From assembly GCF_026967805.1 (NCBI RefSeq), contig NZ_JAPVBG010000002.1:564911-628910 (forward strand): a stretch of 64,000 nucleotides of DNA, read 5' to 3'. The DNA is from Blastococcus sp. VKM Ac-2987 (GTDB lineage: Bacteria; Actinomycetota; Actinomycetes; Mycobacteriales; Geodermatophilaceae). Below the pieces are notes generated by a model. It was not told the origin of the DNA. It saw only the letters and a list, made by a program, of their open reading frames with translations, and searched no databases. A program made the position numbers and the translations under genes. This document shows positions 24,534-33,647 of this stretch, one piece after another; the stretch's first letter is position 1, and each line of letters begins with the position of its first letter.

Positions 24534-26513
24534 GTGGACGGTGACGAGGCAAGTGGTGGGCAGGGCGGCGGGCTGAAGCGACGCGTCTTCTACGGATCGG
24601 TCGCCGGCGTCCTCGTCGTCGCGGTCTGGGCGATGCTCAGCCCGGCCTCCGCCAGCGGCACGATCGGCTCGCTGGTGGGCTGGACCTCCGAGTGGTTCGG
24701 CTGGTTCTACATCGCCTTCGCCTCGGCCGTGCTCGTCTTCGTGCTCGCCATCGCGTTCTCGCGGTACGGGCGGGTCAAGCTCGGCCCGGAGCACTCCAGC
24801 CCGCAGTACAGCACCTTCGCCTGGGCGTCGATGCTGTTCGCCGCCGGCATCGGTACCGACCTGATGTTCTTCGCCGTCGCCGAGCCGGTCACCCAGTACC
24901 TCGCCCCGCCGGTCGGGGAGGGCGAGACGGTCGACGCGGCCCGCGAGGCCACGGTCTGGACGCTGTTCCACTACGGTCTCAACGGCTGGGGCATGTACGC
25001 GCTGATGGGGATGGCGCTGGCCTACTTCGCCTACCGCATGAACATGCCGCTGGCGATCCGCTCCGTGCTCTACCCGATCTTCGGCAAGCGGGTGCACGGC
25101 GGGCTCGGCGACGCCGTGGACATCGCGGCCGTGCTGGGCACGATCTTCGGCGTCGCCACCTCGCTGGGCATCGGCGTCGTGCAGCTGAACTACGGGTTGT
25201 CGGTCCTCTTCGGCATCCCCGAGGGCCGGGCCGCGCAGATCGGGCTGATCGCGCTCGCCGTGACCGTGGCGACGGTCTCCGCCGTGAGCGGCGTGGACCG
25301 GGGGATCAAGCGGCTCTCGCAGCTGAACGTCCTGCTCGCGCTGGGGCTGGCCGGCTTCGTCCTCGTCACCGGCAACACCGCGTTCCTGCTCAACGGGCTG
25401 GTGCAGAACGTCGGCGACTTCGTCAGCACCTTCCCCGGCCGGACTATGGACACCTTCGCCTACGACCGGCCGGACGAGTGGCTGAACGGCTGGACGCTGT
25501 TCTTCTGGGCGTGGTGGATCGCCTGGGCCTCGTTCGTCGGCCTCTTCCTGGCCCGCATCTCCCGCGGCCGCACCATCCGCCAGTTCGTCGCCGGCACGCT
25601 GCTGCTCCCGTTCAGCTACATCCTCATGTGGGTGTCGATCTTCGGGAACAGCGCGATCGACCGGATCCGGCAGGGGGACGCCGCGTTCGGGGAGACGGCG
25701 ATGAACACCCCCGAGCGGGGCTTCTACACGCTGCTGGCCGAGTACCCGGCCTTCCCGGTGATCGCCTCGATCGCGACCTTCGTCGGCCTGCTGTTCTACG
25801 TCACCTCCGCCGACTCCGGCGCCCTGGTGATGGCGAACCTGTCCTCCCGGCTGGCGCGGCCGCAGGACGACGCCGCCGGCGGGGTCCGGATCGTCTGGGC
25901 GGTCGCCACCGGCGTCCTCACCGCGGCGATGCTCGTGGTCGGCGGTGTGCCGGCGCTGCAGAACGCGACGATCATCATGGGGCTGCCGTTCGGCTTCGTC
26001 ATGCTGATGGTCATGGTCGGGCTGTACCGGGCCCTGCGGAACGAGGCCGACCGGGCCACCGTCCGGCACGGGGTCGGGCCCACCCGCCGCCCCGCCGCCC
26101 GGCGCCGGGACCGGTTGCGCCGCCGCCGTAAGCCGGTGACCAGCGGCCGGGAGCGTGCCTCGCAGTACCTCACCGAGACCGCGCTGCCGGCCCTGAACGA
26201 GGCGGCGGCCGAGCTGCGGGCGCGTGACCTCGTGTCCGAGACGCGCTGGGTCGTGGACGACGCCGGCAACCGGTCCGTGGAGCTGGCGGCCGAGGTGGAC
26301 GGCGGCGCCCCCTTCCGCTACCGGATCCAGACCGGCCAGCCGGCCCGCCGCCCGGTCGATGCGGCGGACTCCCGGCTCGACGTGCGCCTGGAGCCGGGGC
26401 ACGGGGCGCCCGCCGCGGGCTACGACGTCATGAACTACACGCACGCCCAGCTGATCGACGACGTCCTGGACAAGTACGAGGAGCACCTCGCAGCCCGGCC
26501 GCGCATGGTCTGA
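24534..26513 (+). CDS. BCCT-family transporter (BetT/choline type)
   Basis: 659 aa from GTG 24534; no strong ribosome binding site. Twelve hydrophobic segments are expected and visible, from about 18-38 to 470-490. The BCCT signature FAAGIGTDLMFFAVAEPV resembles the GIGxDLMFFxVAEP of BetT choline carriers, and the Trp-rich helix GWTLFFWAWWIAWASFVGLFLARISRGRT is the conserved TM8-9 segment. A cytoplasmic tail of ~170 residues after the last helix contains RRRDRLRRRRKPV, as in osmoregulated long-tail members. Likely proton- or sodium-coupled choline/betaine uptake under osmotic stress. No bet genes are adjacent. Confidence 0.9.
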   Translation: MDGDEASGGQGGGLKRRVFYGSVAGVLVVAVWAMLSPASASGTIGSLVGWTSEWFGWFYIAFASAVLVFVLAIAFSRYGRVKLGPEHSSPQYSTFAWASMLFAAGIGTDLMFFAVAEPVTQYLAPPVGEGETVDAAREATVWTLFHYGLNGWGMYALMGMALAYFAYRMNMPLAIRSVLYPIFGKRVHGGLGDAVDIAAVLGTIFGVATSLGIGVVQLNYGLSVLFGIPEGRAAQIGLIALAVTVATVSAVSGVDRGIKRLSQLNVLLALGLAGFVLVTGNTAFLLNGLVQNVGDFVSTFPGRTMDTFAYDRPDEWLNGWTLFFWAWWIAWASFVGLFLARISRGRTIRQFVAGTLLLPFSYILMWVSIFGNSAIDRIRQGDAAFGETAMNTPERGFYTLLAEYPAFPVIASIATFVGLLFYVTSADSGALVMANLSSRLARPQDDAAGGVRIVWAVATGVLTAAMLVVGGVPALQNATIIMGLPFGFVMLMVMVGLYRALRNEADRATVRHGVGPTRRPAARRRDRLRRRRKPVTSGRERASQYLTETALPALNEAAAELRARDLVSETRWVVDDAGNRSVELAAEVDGGAPFRYRIQTGQPARRPVDAADSRLDVRLEPGHGAPAAGYDVMNYTHAQLIDDVLDKYEEHLAARPRMV

Positions 26514-26522
26514 CCCGCCGGG

Positions 26523-27347
26523 TCAGGCGTCGAGGAACCGCTCGATCACCGGGGCCAGCTCGTCGGCCTCGGTGACCAGCGCGATGTGCCCGCCGGCGTA
26601 GACGTGCAGCTGGGCGTCCGGGATGAGCCGGGCCATCAACCGTGCGTTCACCACCGGGATGATCGGGTCGTCGTCGCCGGCGACGACGAGGGTGGGCTGC
26701 CGGATCAGCCGCAGGAACGGCAGGCTGCTCCAGCCGGCGCTCGCCGCGAGCTGGTAGTAGTAGCCGCGCCGGGGGCCCACCCGCGTGTACGTGTGCAGCA
26801 CGGCCGCGGCCCGCTCGGGCTCTGTTCGCATGCTTCCGCCGTAGATCAGGCCGGCGACCTCACGGGCGTACTCGGGATCGCGGTGCCGGCGAGGCGTGAG
26901 CATCCGGCGCAGCACCTGCGGCCTCGCCGGCACCATCAGCGTGCCCGTCGCCGTGCCGGCGAGAACCAGTCGCCGGCACCTTCGCCAGTGCTGCACGGCG
27001 AACTGCTGGGCCAGCGCGCCACCCCATGACAGGCCAAGGACGTCGACCGGCCGGGTGTGGCCCAGCCGGTCGAGCAGCCCGGCCACGACCGGGGCCAGCG
27101 TGGCCAGCGTGTACGGGACCACCGGCCGCGGCGACCCGCCCACGCCCGGCACATCGAAGCGGATGACGGTCCGGCGGGAGCCGAGGGCGTCGACGAACGG
27201 CTGGAGCACCTCCAGGCTCGCGCCGATGCCGTTCATCAGCAGCAGCGGGGGGAGCTCGTCGTCGGTGCCCGGCCGGACGGCGACCCGCAGCGTGCGGCCG
27301 CCGACGGTCAGGCTCCGGACGACCTCCGGTCTACTTGTCGAAGACAT
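26523..27347 (-). CDS. phaZ: Alpha/beta hydrolase, poly(3-hydroxyalkanoate) depolymerase-like
   Basis: The start is ATG 27347, which overlaps the phaC stop by 17 nt; the frame continues 17 codons upstream inside phaC but that is unlikely to be used. The 274 aa carry an alpha/beta-hydrolase fold: oxyanion-side LLMNGIGAS, nucleophile elbow GLSWGG (S107), acid in GDDDP (D227) and GGHIALV (H254). FDVPGVGGSP and YYYQLAASAGW match intracellular PhaZ of medium-chain PHA systems. Encoded immediately after PHA synthase, it presumably mobilises the stored polymer. Confidence 0.85.
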   Translation of the reverse strand: MSSTSRPEVVRSLTVGGRTLRVAVRPGTDDELPPLLLMNGIGASLEVLQPFVDALGSRRTVIRFDVPGVGGSPRPVVPYTLATLAPVVAGLLDRLGHTRPVDVLGLSWGGALAQQFAVQHWRRCRRLVLAGTATGTLMVPARPQVLRRMLTPRRHRDPEYAREVAGLIYGGSMRTEPERAAAVLHTYTRVGPRRGYYYQLAASAGWSSLPFLRLIRQPTLVVAGDDDPIIPVVNARLMARLIPDAQLHVYAGGHIALVTEADELAPVIERFLDA

Positions 27348-29094
27348 AGGTCCCCGGGGCCTCGGCCAGAACCTCCAGGCCGTTCCCGCCGAGCTCACGG
27401 GGTGCCGGGACCTCTTCGCCGGAGCGCTCCCCGAGCCAGGACATGAAGTCCGGCCACCAGGAGCCCTTGACCGTCTCGGCCTGCTGCAGCCAGCGGTCGG
27501 GGTCCGCCGGGGTGGACCCGGCCACCCGGAACGTCGACTTCGGGTTCCCGGGCGGGTTCACCAGCGAGGCGATGTGCCCGTTCGTGGACAGGACGAATCG
27601 GCTCTCGCCACCCAACAACTGGGTGGAGCGGTAGCAGGACTGCCACGGGCAGATGTGGTCGGCGATCCCCGCGGTGATGTAGGAGTCGACCGCCACCTTG
27701 GACAGGTCGACCGGCGTCCCGAGCATCGTCGCCGTCCCCGGCTCGGTCAGCGAGTTGCCGACCGCGACGCCGATGAAGTCCCGGTGCAGCGCAGCGGCCA
27801 TCCTGGTCGTGTCCGCGTTCCAGAAGAGGATGTCGAAGTTCGGCGGCGGCTTGCCCTGCAGGTAGTTGTTCACCCAGTAGTTCCACACCAGGTCGTTGGG
27901 CCGCAACCAGGCGAACACCTCGGCCAGCTGGGCCCCGTCCAGGTAGCCCTTCTTGCGGGACTTCTCCGTGGCGGCCTGCACGGCCTCCTCGTCCATCAAC
28001 GCGGAGATGGTGCCGGCGCGCGCCCAGTCGAGCACGGTGACGGCGTAGCTGGCGGCGGCCACGCGGTCCTGGCGGCCGATCGCGGCGAGGTGGGCCAGCA
28101 CCATCGCGGTGATGATGCCTCCGGAGCAGAACGACTGGACGGCGACCCGCTCGTTCCCGGTCACCCGCTCGACGGCGTCCATCGCGTCGAGCACGGCCTG
28201 CCCGTAGGTGTCCATGCCCCACTCGGCATGCCGCTCGTCGGGGTTGCGCCACGAGATCATGAAGACCTGCTGGCCGCTGGACACGTAGTGCTCGACGATG
28301 CTGCGCCCCGGCGCCATGTCGGCGACGTAGAACTTGTTGATCGTCGGGGGGACCATCAGCAGCGGCAGGCTCCGGACGGTCTCCGTCGTCGGCCGGTACT
28401 GGATCAGCTCGAAGACATCGCTGCGGAAGACGACGGCGCCCGGCGTGGCCGCCAGGTCCTCGCCGACGGTGAAGGCGTCGGGCTCCACCATGGTCGGCAC
28501 TCGCGGCGGGTTGGCGAGGTCGCGGATCAGCCGCCGCAGGCCCTTGAGGGCGCTGGCCCCGCCGGTGTCGATGACCGCCTTGAGCGACACCGGGTTCAGT
28601 CCGGGCACGTTGCTGGGCGCCAAGGCGTCGACCAGGTTGGTCGCGGTGAAGCGGATCCGCTCGTCGTCCTGCCAGTCGAGGTCGGCGTCCTCGATCAGCT
28701 CCCAGGCCACCCGCGCGGTGACGAGGTGCGCCTGCACCGCACGCTTGAGCAGTGGGTTGCCGCTCCAGGCGGGGTCGGCGAAGCGCTTGTCCTTCGGGCC
28801 TGGCGCGAGCTCGGAGCGGCCGGCCACGACCTTGCCGAGCTCGCGGACCAGCTCGCCGCCACGGCGGGCCACCTTGTCGGGCTTGCGGGCCAGCGCACCC
28901 CCGAAGCGCAGTGCGGTGCCGGCCGGCGGCACGAGCCGTCGCAGGGGTCCGCGGGCCGCGTCGACCAGCAGCATGTCCAGGCCCATCACTGCCTCGGCCG
29001 CCTGCTCGGGAGTCCCGGCGACGGGGGCGGTGTCGGGGCTCCCGGGTGGGACAGCGGAGGCGGTACGGGCTGGTTCGGTCGCGGGCTGGGCCAT
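27331..29094 (-). CDS. phaC: Poly(R)-hydroxyalkanoic acid synthase
   Basis: 587 aa from ATG, with AAGGAG 7-8 nt upstream. The lipase-like box is SFCSGG with catalytic C323; D479 (GIADHICPW) and H507 (NGHIASL) complete the triad. PRVPTMVEPDAFTVG, WRNPDERHAEWGMDTYG and LNPPGN-like LVNPPGNPKS are standard PhaC blocks. The length and absence of phaE or phaR nearby suggest a single-subunit class I/II enzyme, probably polymerising hydroxyacyl-CoA into storage granules. It has its own 108-nt upstream gap and is coupled to phaZ downstream. No phaA or phaB in the window. Confidence 0.93.
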   Translation of the reverse strand: MAQPATEPARTASAVPPGSPDTAPVAGTPEQAAEAVMGLDMLLVDAARGPLRRLVPPAGTALRFGGALARKPDKVARRGGELVRELGKVVAGRSELAPGPKDKRFADPAWSGNPLLKRAVQAHLVTARVAWELIEDADLDWQDDERIRFTATNLVDALAPSNVPGLNPVSLKAVIDTGGASALKGLRRLIRDLANPPRVPTMVEPDAFTVGEDLAATPGAVVFRSDVFELIQYRPTTETVRSLPLLMVPPTINKFYVADMAPGRSIVEHYVSSGQQVFMISWRNPDERHAEWGMDTYGQAVLDAMDAVERVTGNERVAVQSFCSGGIITAMVLAHLAAIGRQDRVAAASYAVTVLDWARAGTISALMDEEAVQAATEKSRKKGYLDGAQLAEVFAWLRPNDLVWNYWVNNYLQGKPPPNFDILFWNADTTRMAAALHRDFIGVAVGNSLTEPGTATMLGTPVDLSKVAVDSYITAGIADHICPWQSCYRSTQLLGGESRFVLSTNGHIASLVNPPGNPKSTFRVAGSTPADPDRWLQQAETVKGSWWPDFMSWLGERSGEEVPAPRELGGNGLEVLAEAPGTYVFDK

Positions 29095-29202
29095 CGGGGA
29101 ACTCCTTCGACGCTGCCCCGGGGATACGACGGCGCCATCCCCCGGGACGCGGTTGTGACCTGTCCCACTGAACCACAGGCCGCCCCGCCCGGCTGGGTGG
29201 TG

Positions 29203-30294
29203 TCACGCCGCCTCCGGCACCAGCTCGGTCCTCGGCGCGGCGTTGGCCTCGCGCCGCCAGGACCGGTTGTGCCGCCAGAACAGGTAGCTGCCCAGACCGA
29301 CGGGGATCGGCAGGACGTAGCTCAGCGCCCGGAACACCAGCACCGCCGCGGCCACGAGCGCCCGCGGCCCGCCGGCCGCCGCGAGGCCGGTGATCAGCGC
29401 GAGCTCGACCACGCCCAGGCCGCCGGGCGTGAGCGGGACGGCGGTGAGCAGCCGGGCGAAGGCGAAGACGGCCAGGGCCTCGGCCGTGCCCACCTGGTCG
29501 GCGCCCACGCCGACGGAGCGCAGCGACAGCAGCAGCAGGAGGAACAGCGACAGGTGGCTGACCAGGGTGGCCAGGGTGATCCAGTGCCACCGGGCTCGCA
29601 GCAGCAGGACGGTGCGGTCGCGGAACTTCGTCGTCGCCCGGTCCCAGCCGGTGACCGCGGGACGGCGGAACGGGGGACGTGCGGCCGTGGCCGCGCGGGC
29701 CGCCGCCCGGCCCACCGCCGCGGCCGTGGCGGGGCTGCGCAGCACGGTCCAGAGCAGGGCGGCCGCCGCACCCAGCCCGAGGAGCCCGGCCACCCCCGCG
29801 GCCAGCCGGCCGGCCGACGGCGGCGCGGTGAAGGCCAGCAGCGCGAGCGCCAGCACCGGCAGGCCCAGCTTGGCCAGGGTGTTCCACAGCCCGGCGACCA
29901 GCAGGGCGACCGACGTGCGGGACCGGGAGAAGCCCCACGACGAGTTCATGGCGTACGTGAGGCCGACCGCGACGGCCGCCCCGCCGAGCACGGTGTTGGA
30001 CACGGCCGTCGCGGCCTCGGTCGCCACCGTGGCCTGCCGCAGGGTCATGCCGGGCGTCGTCGCCACCACGAGGAACTGGTAGGTGATCAGGTTCCAGACC
30101 GCCGCCAGCAGCAGCGCCGACGTCTCCAGCCACGTCATGTCGACGACCGCCGCCCACACCTGCGAGAGGCTGGTGAACTGCGGCAGGAACCAGACGAACA
30201 CGGCGGCGACGAGGGCCACCGACAGCACCGGACCGACGAAGCGGTACCGGCGCGGGCGGCGTCCGCCCGCGCCGGGACCCGCGCCGGTGCTCAC
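29203..30294 (-). CDS. UPF0104/LPG-synthase-TM family integral membrane protein
   Basis: GTG 30294 overlaps the upstream lipoprotein stop by 4 nt; 363 aa with about eight hydrophobic segments. Conserved features of the MprF-like flippase family (PF03706) include NLITYQFLVVATTPGMTLRQA, the AVSNTVLGGAAVAVGLTYAM region and LLTAVPLTPGGLGVVELALI. It has no catalytic aminoacyl-transferase domain, so it would only translocate or hold a lipid-linked substrate. It sits in one operon with a PAP2-kinase fusion protein and a lipoprotein, suggesting joint work on an isoprenoid- or glycerol-phosphate lipid at the membrane; that is inference. Confidence 0.85.
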   Translation of the reverse strand: MSTGAGPGAGGRRPRRYRFVGPVLSVALVAAVFVWFLPQFTSLSQVWAAVVDMTWLETSALLLAAVWNLITYQFLVVATTPGMTLRQATVATEAATAVSNTVLGGAAVAVGLTYAMNSSWGFSRSRTSVALLVAGLWNTLAKLGLPVLALALLAFTAPPSAGRLAAGVAGLLGLGAAAALLWTVLRSPATAAAVGRAAARAATAARPPFRRPAVTGWDRATTKFRDRTVLLLRARWHWITLATLVSHLSLFLLLLLSLRSVGVGADQVGTAEALAVFAFARLLTAVPLTPGGLGVVELALITGLAAAGGPRALVAAAVLVFRALSYVLPIPVGLGSYLFWRHNRSWRREANAAPRTELVPEAA

Positions 30295-30878
30295 CGGCCA
30301 CCGCCGGCGGGGGGATCGAGCTCGAGCTCGCCGTCCGTCTGCTCCCGGACGGCGGCCCGCACCTGCTCCCGCGGTACCGCGCCGACCGCCTGCGTGGCCA
30401 CCCCCAGGGGTTCGGCGCGGTTCTCGCCGGACAGCCGGAAGAGCACGCTCACGCAGCCGCCCTCGAAGAGGTAGTGCCGGGTGCCGATGTACGTCGGGGT
30501 CACCTGCGTCACCCGCTCCCACCGGCGCATCCCCTCCCGTTCGCTGGGGATCTCGGTGGCGGAGGTCGTGTCGCACGCGGGGGTCAGGAGGATCTCGAGG
30601 GCGTGCACGCCGTCGCGGTCGGAGTCGAGCCAGAAGCGGGCGGAGCTCTCGGTCGCCTCCAGTCCGGCGAGGTCCCAGCCCAGGGGCATGACCTCCAGGC
30701 AGGGCACCCAGGTCGCGCTCGGCACCGACTGGGCCATGAGGACGACGCCGTTGGCCGGGTGGTCGTCGTCGTTCCGGCAGGCGAGCGTCTCCTCGCCGAG
30801 CACCACCGGCTGGACGCACCCGGTCAGCAGCGCCACCGTGCCCAGGGCGAGCGCCGCACGGCGCCGGCGCCCCCTCAC
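30291..30878 (-). CDS. Putative lipoprotein
   Basis: GTG 30878 overlaps the upstream gene's stop by 4 nt; 195 aa. The N-terminus VRGRRRRAALALGTVALLTGC is a lipoprotein signal with lipobox LTGC (Cys 21). The mature part has four more cysteines (CRND, PCLEV, ACDTT, GGCVSV) that could form disulfides, and a FWLDSDRDGVHALEI segment. No family recognised. By context, it is an extracytoplasmic partner of the PAP2-kinase and UPF0104 proteins encoded on either side. Confidence 0.75.
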   Translation of the reverse strand: MRGRRRRAALALGTVALLTGCVQPVVLGEETLACRNDDDHPANGVVLMAQSVPSATWVPCLEVMPLGWDLAGLEATESSARFWLDSDRDGVHALEILLTPACDTTSATEIPSEREGMRRWERVTQVTPTYIGTRHYLFEGGCVSVLFRLSGENRAEPLGVATQAVGAVPREQVRAAVREQTDGELELDPPAGGGR

Positions 30879-32677
30879 AGCGGGGACCCCAGCAGGCCCA
30901 GCGACACGTACACGGCGATCCCGGCCGCGGCCAGCGTGACCACGGTCAGGCCGCCCCGCCGCCACGTCCAGCGCTGGATGTGGACCGGTGGGAGCCGGAA
31001 GGGGAGCAGGGCGAGGAACTCGTCCTGCAGGTGGCGGCCCTGCCGGCGCAGCATCCGCCGCAGCTGCGACGGCATCGTCAGCCCGCGGGTGGCGGCGAAC
31101 GCCTCGGCGATCTCCTCGTCGGAGAAGTGCAGCCGGGCCCGCCGGTACACCCGCTCGGCGTCGGTGCGCAGCGCCAGGACCAGCATCATGTTGGCCAGGT
31201 CCACCGCCTGCCGCCACGGGCTCGGGCGCACCTCGGCGAAGGCCGAGTCGATGAGGTAGAGCGTGCCGTCGCGGACCAGCAGGTTGGCCGGCTTGATGTC
31301 ACGGTGTGCCATGCCGATCTCCCACAGGCGGCGCACGGCCGCGAGCCCCTGGTCGATGACCGCGTCGTCGATCTCGGCGTCGCCGGCCTCCTTGGCGCCG
31401 GCGAGGAACTCGGTGACGAGCAGGTACTCCCGCTCCGGCGTGATCTCGACGATGCCCAGCGGCTGGGGGACCGGCAGCCCGCCGTCGCAGAGCACCCGCA
31501 GCACGTAGTCCTCGTACTGCACCAGCCGGCGGACGGAGTAGAACGGCTTCTCGTCCTCCAGCCGGCCGTACAGCAGGGTCCGGCCGAGCTTGTACCAGCG
31601 GTCCGAGCGGACGTGGGTGGCGGCGTACAGCTTGCCGAAGACCCAGCTCTCGCCGTCCCCGTGGGCGCTGTCGGCCTTGACGGTGATGCGCAGCGGCGTG
31701 GAGCCGCCGGACCCGGCCAGGCCGAAGTGCGAGACGTCGGTGACCACCAGCCCCAGCTGGTCCTGCAGGGCCCGCACGATGGCCGCCCCGCGCTCGCCGG
31801 AGACGTCGAGGTGTGCCGGCCGGGCCCTGGTGTACCGCACCGGGTGCACCGAGTTCGGCGTCAGCAGGCGGAAGGCGGCCAGCGGCGTCGCGACGCCGAG
31901 CACGATCCCCGCCAGCACGCCGGTGGGGTGGTCCTGCGCCAGGTACAGCCGCGAGGCGGCGGTGACCACCAGCAGCCCGCAGACCACCCACTTGCCGATC
32001 GTCCGCGGCCGGCCGGGCGGCACCAGCGAGTACAGCGTGCTGACCAGCAGGGCGGCGAGCACGGTCACCGGCAGCGACGGCATGGCGAAGCCCGACCAGT
32101 CGCCCAGGACCTCGACCTCGAAGGGGCGTGGGCGCTGGAGGGTGGTGGTCATCGCGGTGCCGACGTTGATCACCAGCAGGCCGACGCCCAGCCACACCAG
32201 GAGGTGCCGCCAGCGGCGGAACACCGCCAGCAGCACCAGGTCGGTCAGCCAGATCGCGTGCAGCACACCGGCCGCGGCCAGCATGCCGGCCGCATCGGCG
32301 ACCGCGGTCAGGCCGGGGGAGCGGAGGCCGGCGATCGCCTGGAGCACCCGGGTGTCGGCGACGTCGACGTACCGGATGGTGCCGGTGGCGACGACGGCGA
32401 CGCAGGCCAACAGCACCACCCCGCTGAGCGCGAGCCACCACTTGCCCGACGCCCGCAGCTGGCGGGGGAGCGGCGGGGGCTCGCCGGAGGGACGGCGGCG
32501 GCGCCGGACGCGGGCGATCGGGGGCGGTGCGGGTCGCGCGACCGGACCCGCCGCCCGTCGTTCCGGGAGCGCCTGCGGCAGCGACGCCATGCCGGCAGAT
32601 GGTGCTCCTCCGCGGGCGCCGGGACCATCCCTTTCCGCCTCGTGCGGGGCTACGGTGACCGCCTCCGCGCCGGGCAC
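30875..32677 (-). CDS. PAP2 phosphatase - protein-kinase-like fusion membrane protein
   Basis: 600 aa from GTG 32677; ATG 32590 (MASLPQALPERR) is an alternative start. After a Pro/Arg-rich tail and TM1 (about 78-99) comes a PAP2 phosphatase-like membrane region. The QRPRP block (motif 1) and SRLYLAQDHPTG block (motif 3) are present, but the central PSGH motif reads PSLP. Residues ~300-560 form a kinase-like domain with HRDIKPAN (458-465) and IDSA (476-479) in place of DFG, similar to RIO/APH-type kinases. A C-terminal hydrophobic helix follows. It heads a coupled operon with a lipoprotein and a flippase-like protein. Sugar-lipid or isoprenoid-phosphate metabolism is a reasonable guess. Confidence 0.8.
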   Translation of the reverse strand: MPGAEAVTVAPHEAERDGPGARGGAPSAGMASLPQALPERRAAGPVARPAPPPIARVRRRRRPSGEPPPLPRQLRASGKWWLALSGVVLLACVAVVATGTIRYVDVADTRVLQAIAGLRSPGLTAVADAAGMLAAAGVLHAIWLTDLVLLAVFRRWRHLLVWLGVGLLVINVGTAMTTTLQRPRPFEVEVLGDWSGFAMPSLPVTVLAALLVSTLYSLVPPGRPRTIGKWVVCGLLVVTAASRLYLAQDHPTGVLAGIVLGVATPLAAFRLLTPNSVHPVRYTRARPAHLDVSGERGAAIVRALQDQLGLVVTDVSHFGLAGSGGSTPLRITVKADSAHGDGESWVFGKLYAATHVRSDRWYKLGRTLLYGRLEDEKPFYSVRRLVQYEDYVLRVLCDGGLPVPQPLGIVEITPEREYLLVTEFLAGAKEAGDAEIDDAVIDQGLAAVRRLWEIGMAHRDIKPANLLVRDGTLYLIDSAFAEVRPSPWRQAVDLANMMLVLALRTDAERVYRRARLHFSDEEIAEAFAATRGLTMPSQLRRMLRRQGRHLQDEFLALLPFRLPPVHIQRWTWRRGGLTVVTLAAAGIAVYVSLGLLGSPL

Positions 32678-32723
32678 GACGTCGGCGGGGGAGCGCGGCC
32701 CGGAGCGGCGGGAGGTGGGTGCC

Positions 32724-33623
32724 GTGGGCGCTGGCCGGGTGGTCGTCGCGGTGCTGCTGGCGCTGGGCCTGCTCGCCGGCTGCGACGTCGGCTCACCGGC
32801 ACCGCCCGCCCGCAGCGACGTGATCCGGTTCGCCTCCTACGACTTCGCCGAGAACCAGATCCTCGCGGAGGTCTACGCCGAGGGGGTGCGCCGGCAGGGC
32901 CTCCCGGTGTCGGTGCAGCACGGCATCGGCACCCGCGAGGTGGTGTCCCCGGCCCTGCAGCAGGGCGTCGTCGACGTCGTGCTGGACTACCTCGGCACGG
33001 CGCTCGCCTTCGCCCGCCCGCAGTTCCCGCAGCTCCCGACGGCGCCGGACCGGATGCACGCGGTCCTGAGCCGCACGATGGGCGGGCGGGGCGTCGACGT
33101 CCTCACCCCCGCGGCCGCCGAGGACCAGAACGGCTTCGTCGTCACCAGGCAGTTCGCCGCCACCCACGACGTGCACCGGTTGTCCGACCTGGCGCCGTTG
33201 GCCGGGGACCTCGTCTTCGGCGGGCCGCCGGAGTGCCCTGACCGGCCGTTCTGCCTGCGCGGCCTCGAGGAGGTCTACGGCCTGCGGTTCGGGGCGGTGG
33301 CCGGCATGCCGTCCCGCGCGGCCACCCTCGAGGCGCTCCTGGCGGGGCAGATCCAGGTGGGCATGCTCGAGACCACCGACGCGCGGCTGGCGGTCGCCCC
33401 GGTGGTGCTGCTGGCCGACGACCGTGCGCTGCAGCCGCGGGAGAACGTCGTGCCGATGGTGCGGGCGGAGGTGCTCGACCGGTGGGGCGAGCCGCTGCGG
33501 GAGGGCCTGGACGGCACGAGCGAGCGGCTGACCACGGCCGACCTCGTCGAGCTCAACCGCGCGGTCGAGCTGCAGGGGCGCACCCCGGCCGAGGCCGCCC
33601 GCGCCTGGTGGGACCGCCAGTAG
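32724..33623 (+). CDS. Glycine betaine/choline-binding lipoprotein (OpuAC-like)
   Basis: GTG 32724 has GGGAGG 8 nt upstream; 299 aa. The signal VVVAVLLALGLLAGC ends in a lipobox (LAGC). The mature part follows the OpuAC fold: VIRFASYDFAENQILAEVYAEG, VSPALQQGVVDVVLDYLGTAL and MLETTDARL are typical ligand-lobe segments of quaternary-amine or osmolyte binding proteins. ABC ATPase and permease genes are not adjacent, so it is an orphan binding protein or works with a distant transporter. Ligand identity is inference. Confidence 0.8.
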   Translation: MGAGRVVVAVLLALGLLAGCDVGSPAPPARSDVIRFASYDFAENQILAEVYAEGVRRQGLPVSVQHGIGTREVVSPALQQGVVDVVLDYLGTALAFARPQFPQLPTAPDRMHAVLSRTMGGRGVDVLTPAAAEDQNGFVVTRQFAATHDVHRLSDLAPLAGDLVFGGPPECPDRPFCLRGLEEVYGLRFGAVAGMPSRAATLEALLAGQIQVGMLETTDARLAVAPVVLLADDRALQPRENVVPMVRAEVLDRWGEPLREGLDGTSERLTTADLVELNRAVELQGRTPAEAARAWWDRQ

Positions 33624-33647
33624 CTGTCGTGCCTGCCGTGCCTGCCG

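Noticed and set aside
20181..26486. Very long minus-strand open frame (over 2000 codons)
   Set aside because: It is the antisense shadow of the GGDEF-EAL, PLD and BCCT genes, whose motifs are all in plus-strand frames; composition is low-complexity Arg/Gly/Asp typical of high-GC shadows.
26896..30474. Long plus-strand open frame across phaZ, phaC and the membrane protein
   Set aside because: The catalytic triads and membrane helices are on the minus strand; this is a shadow.
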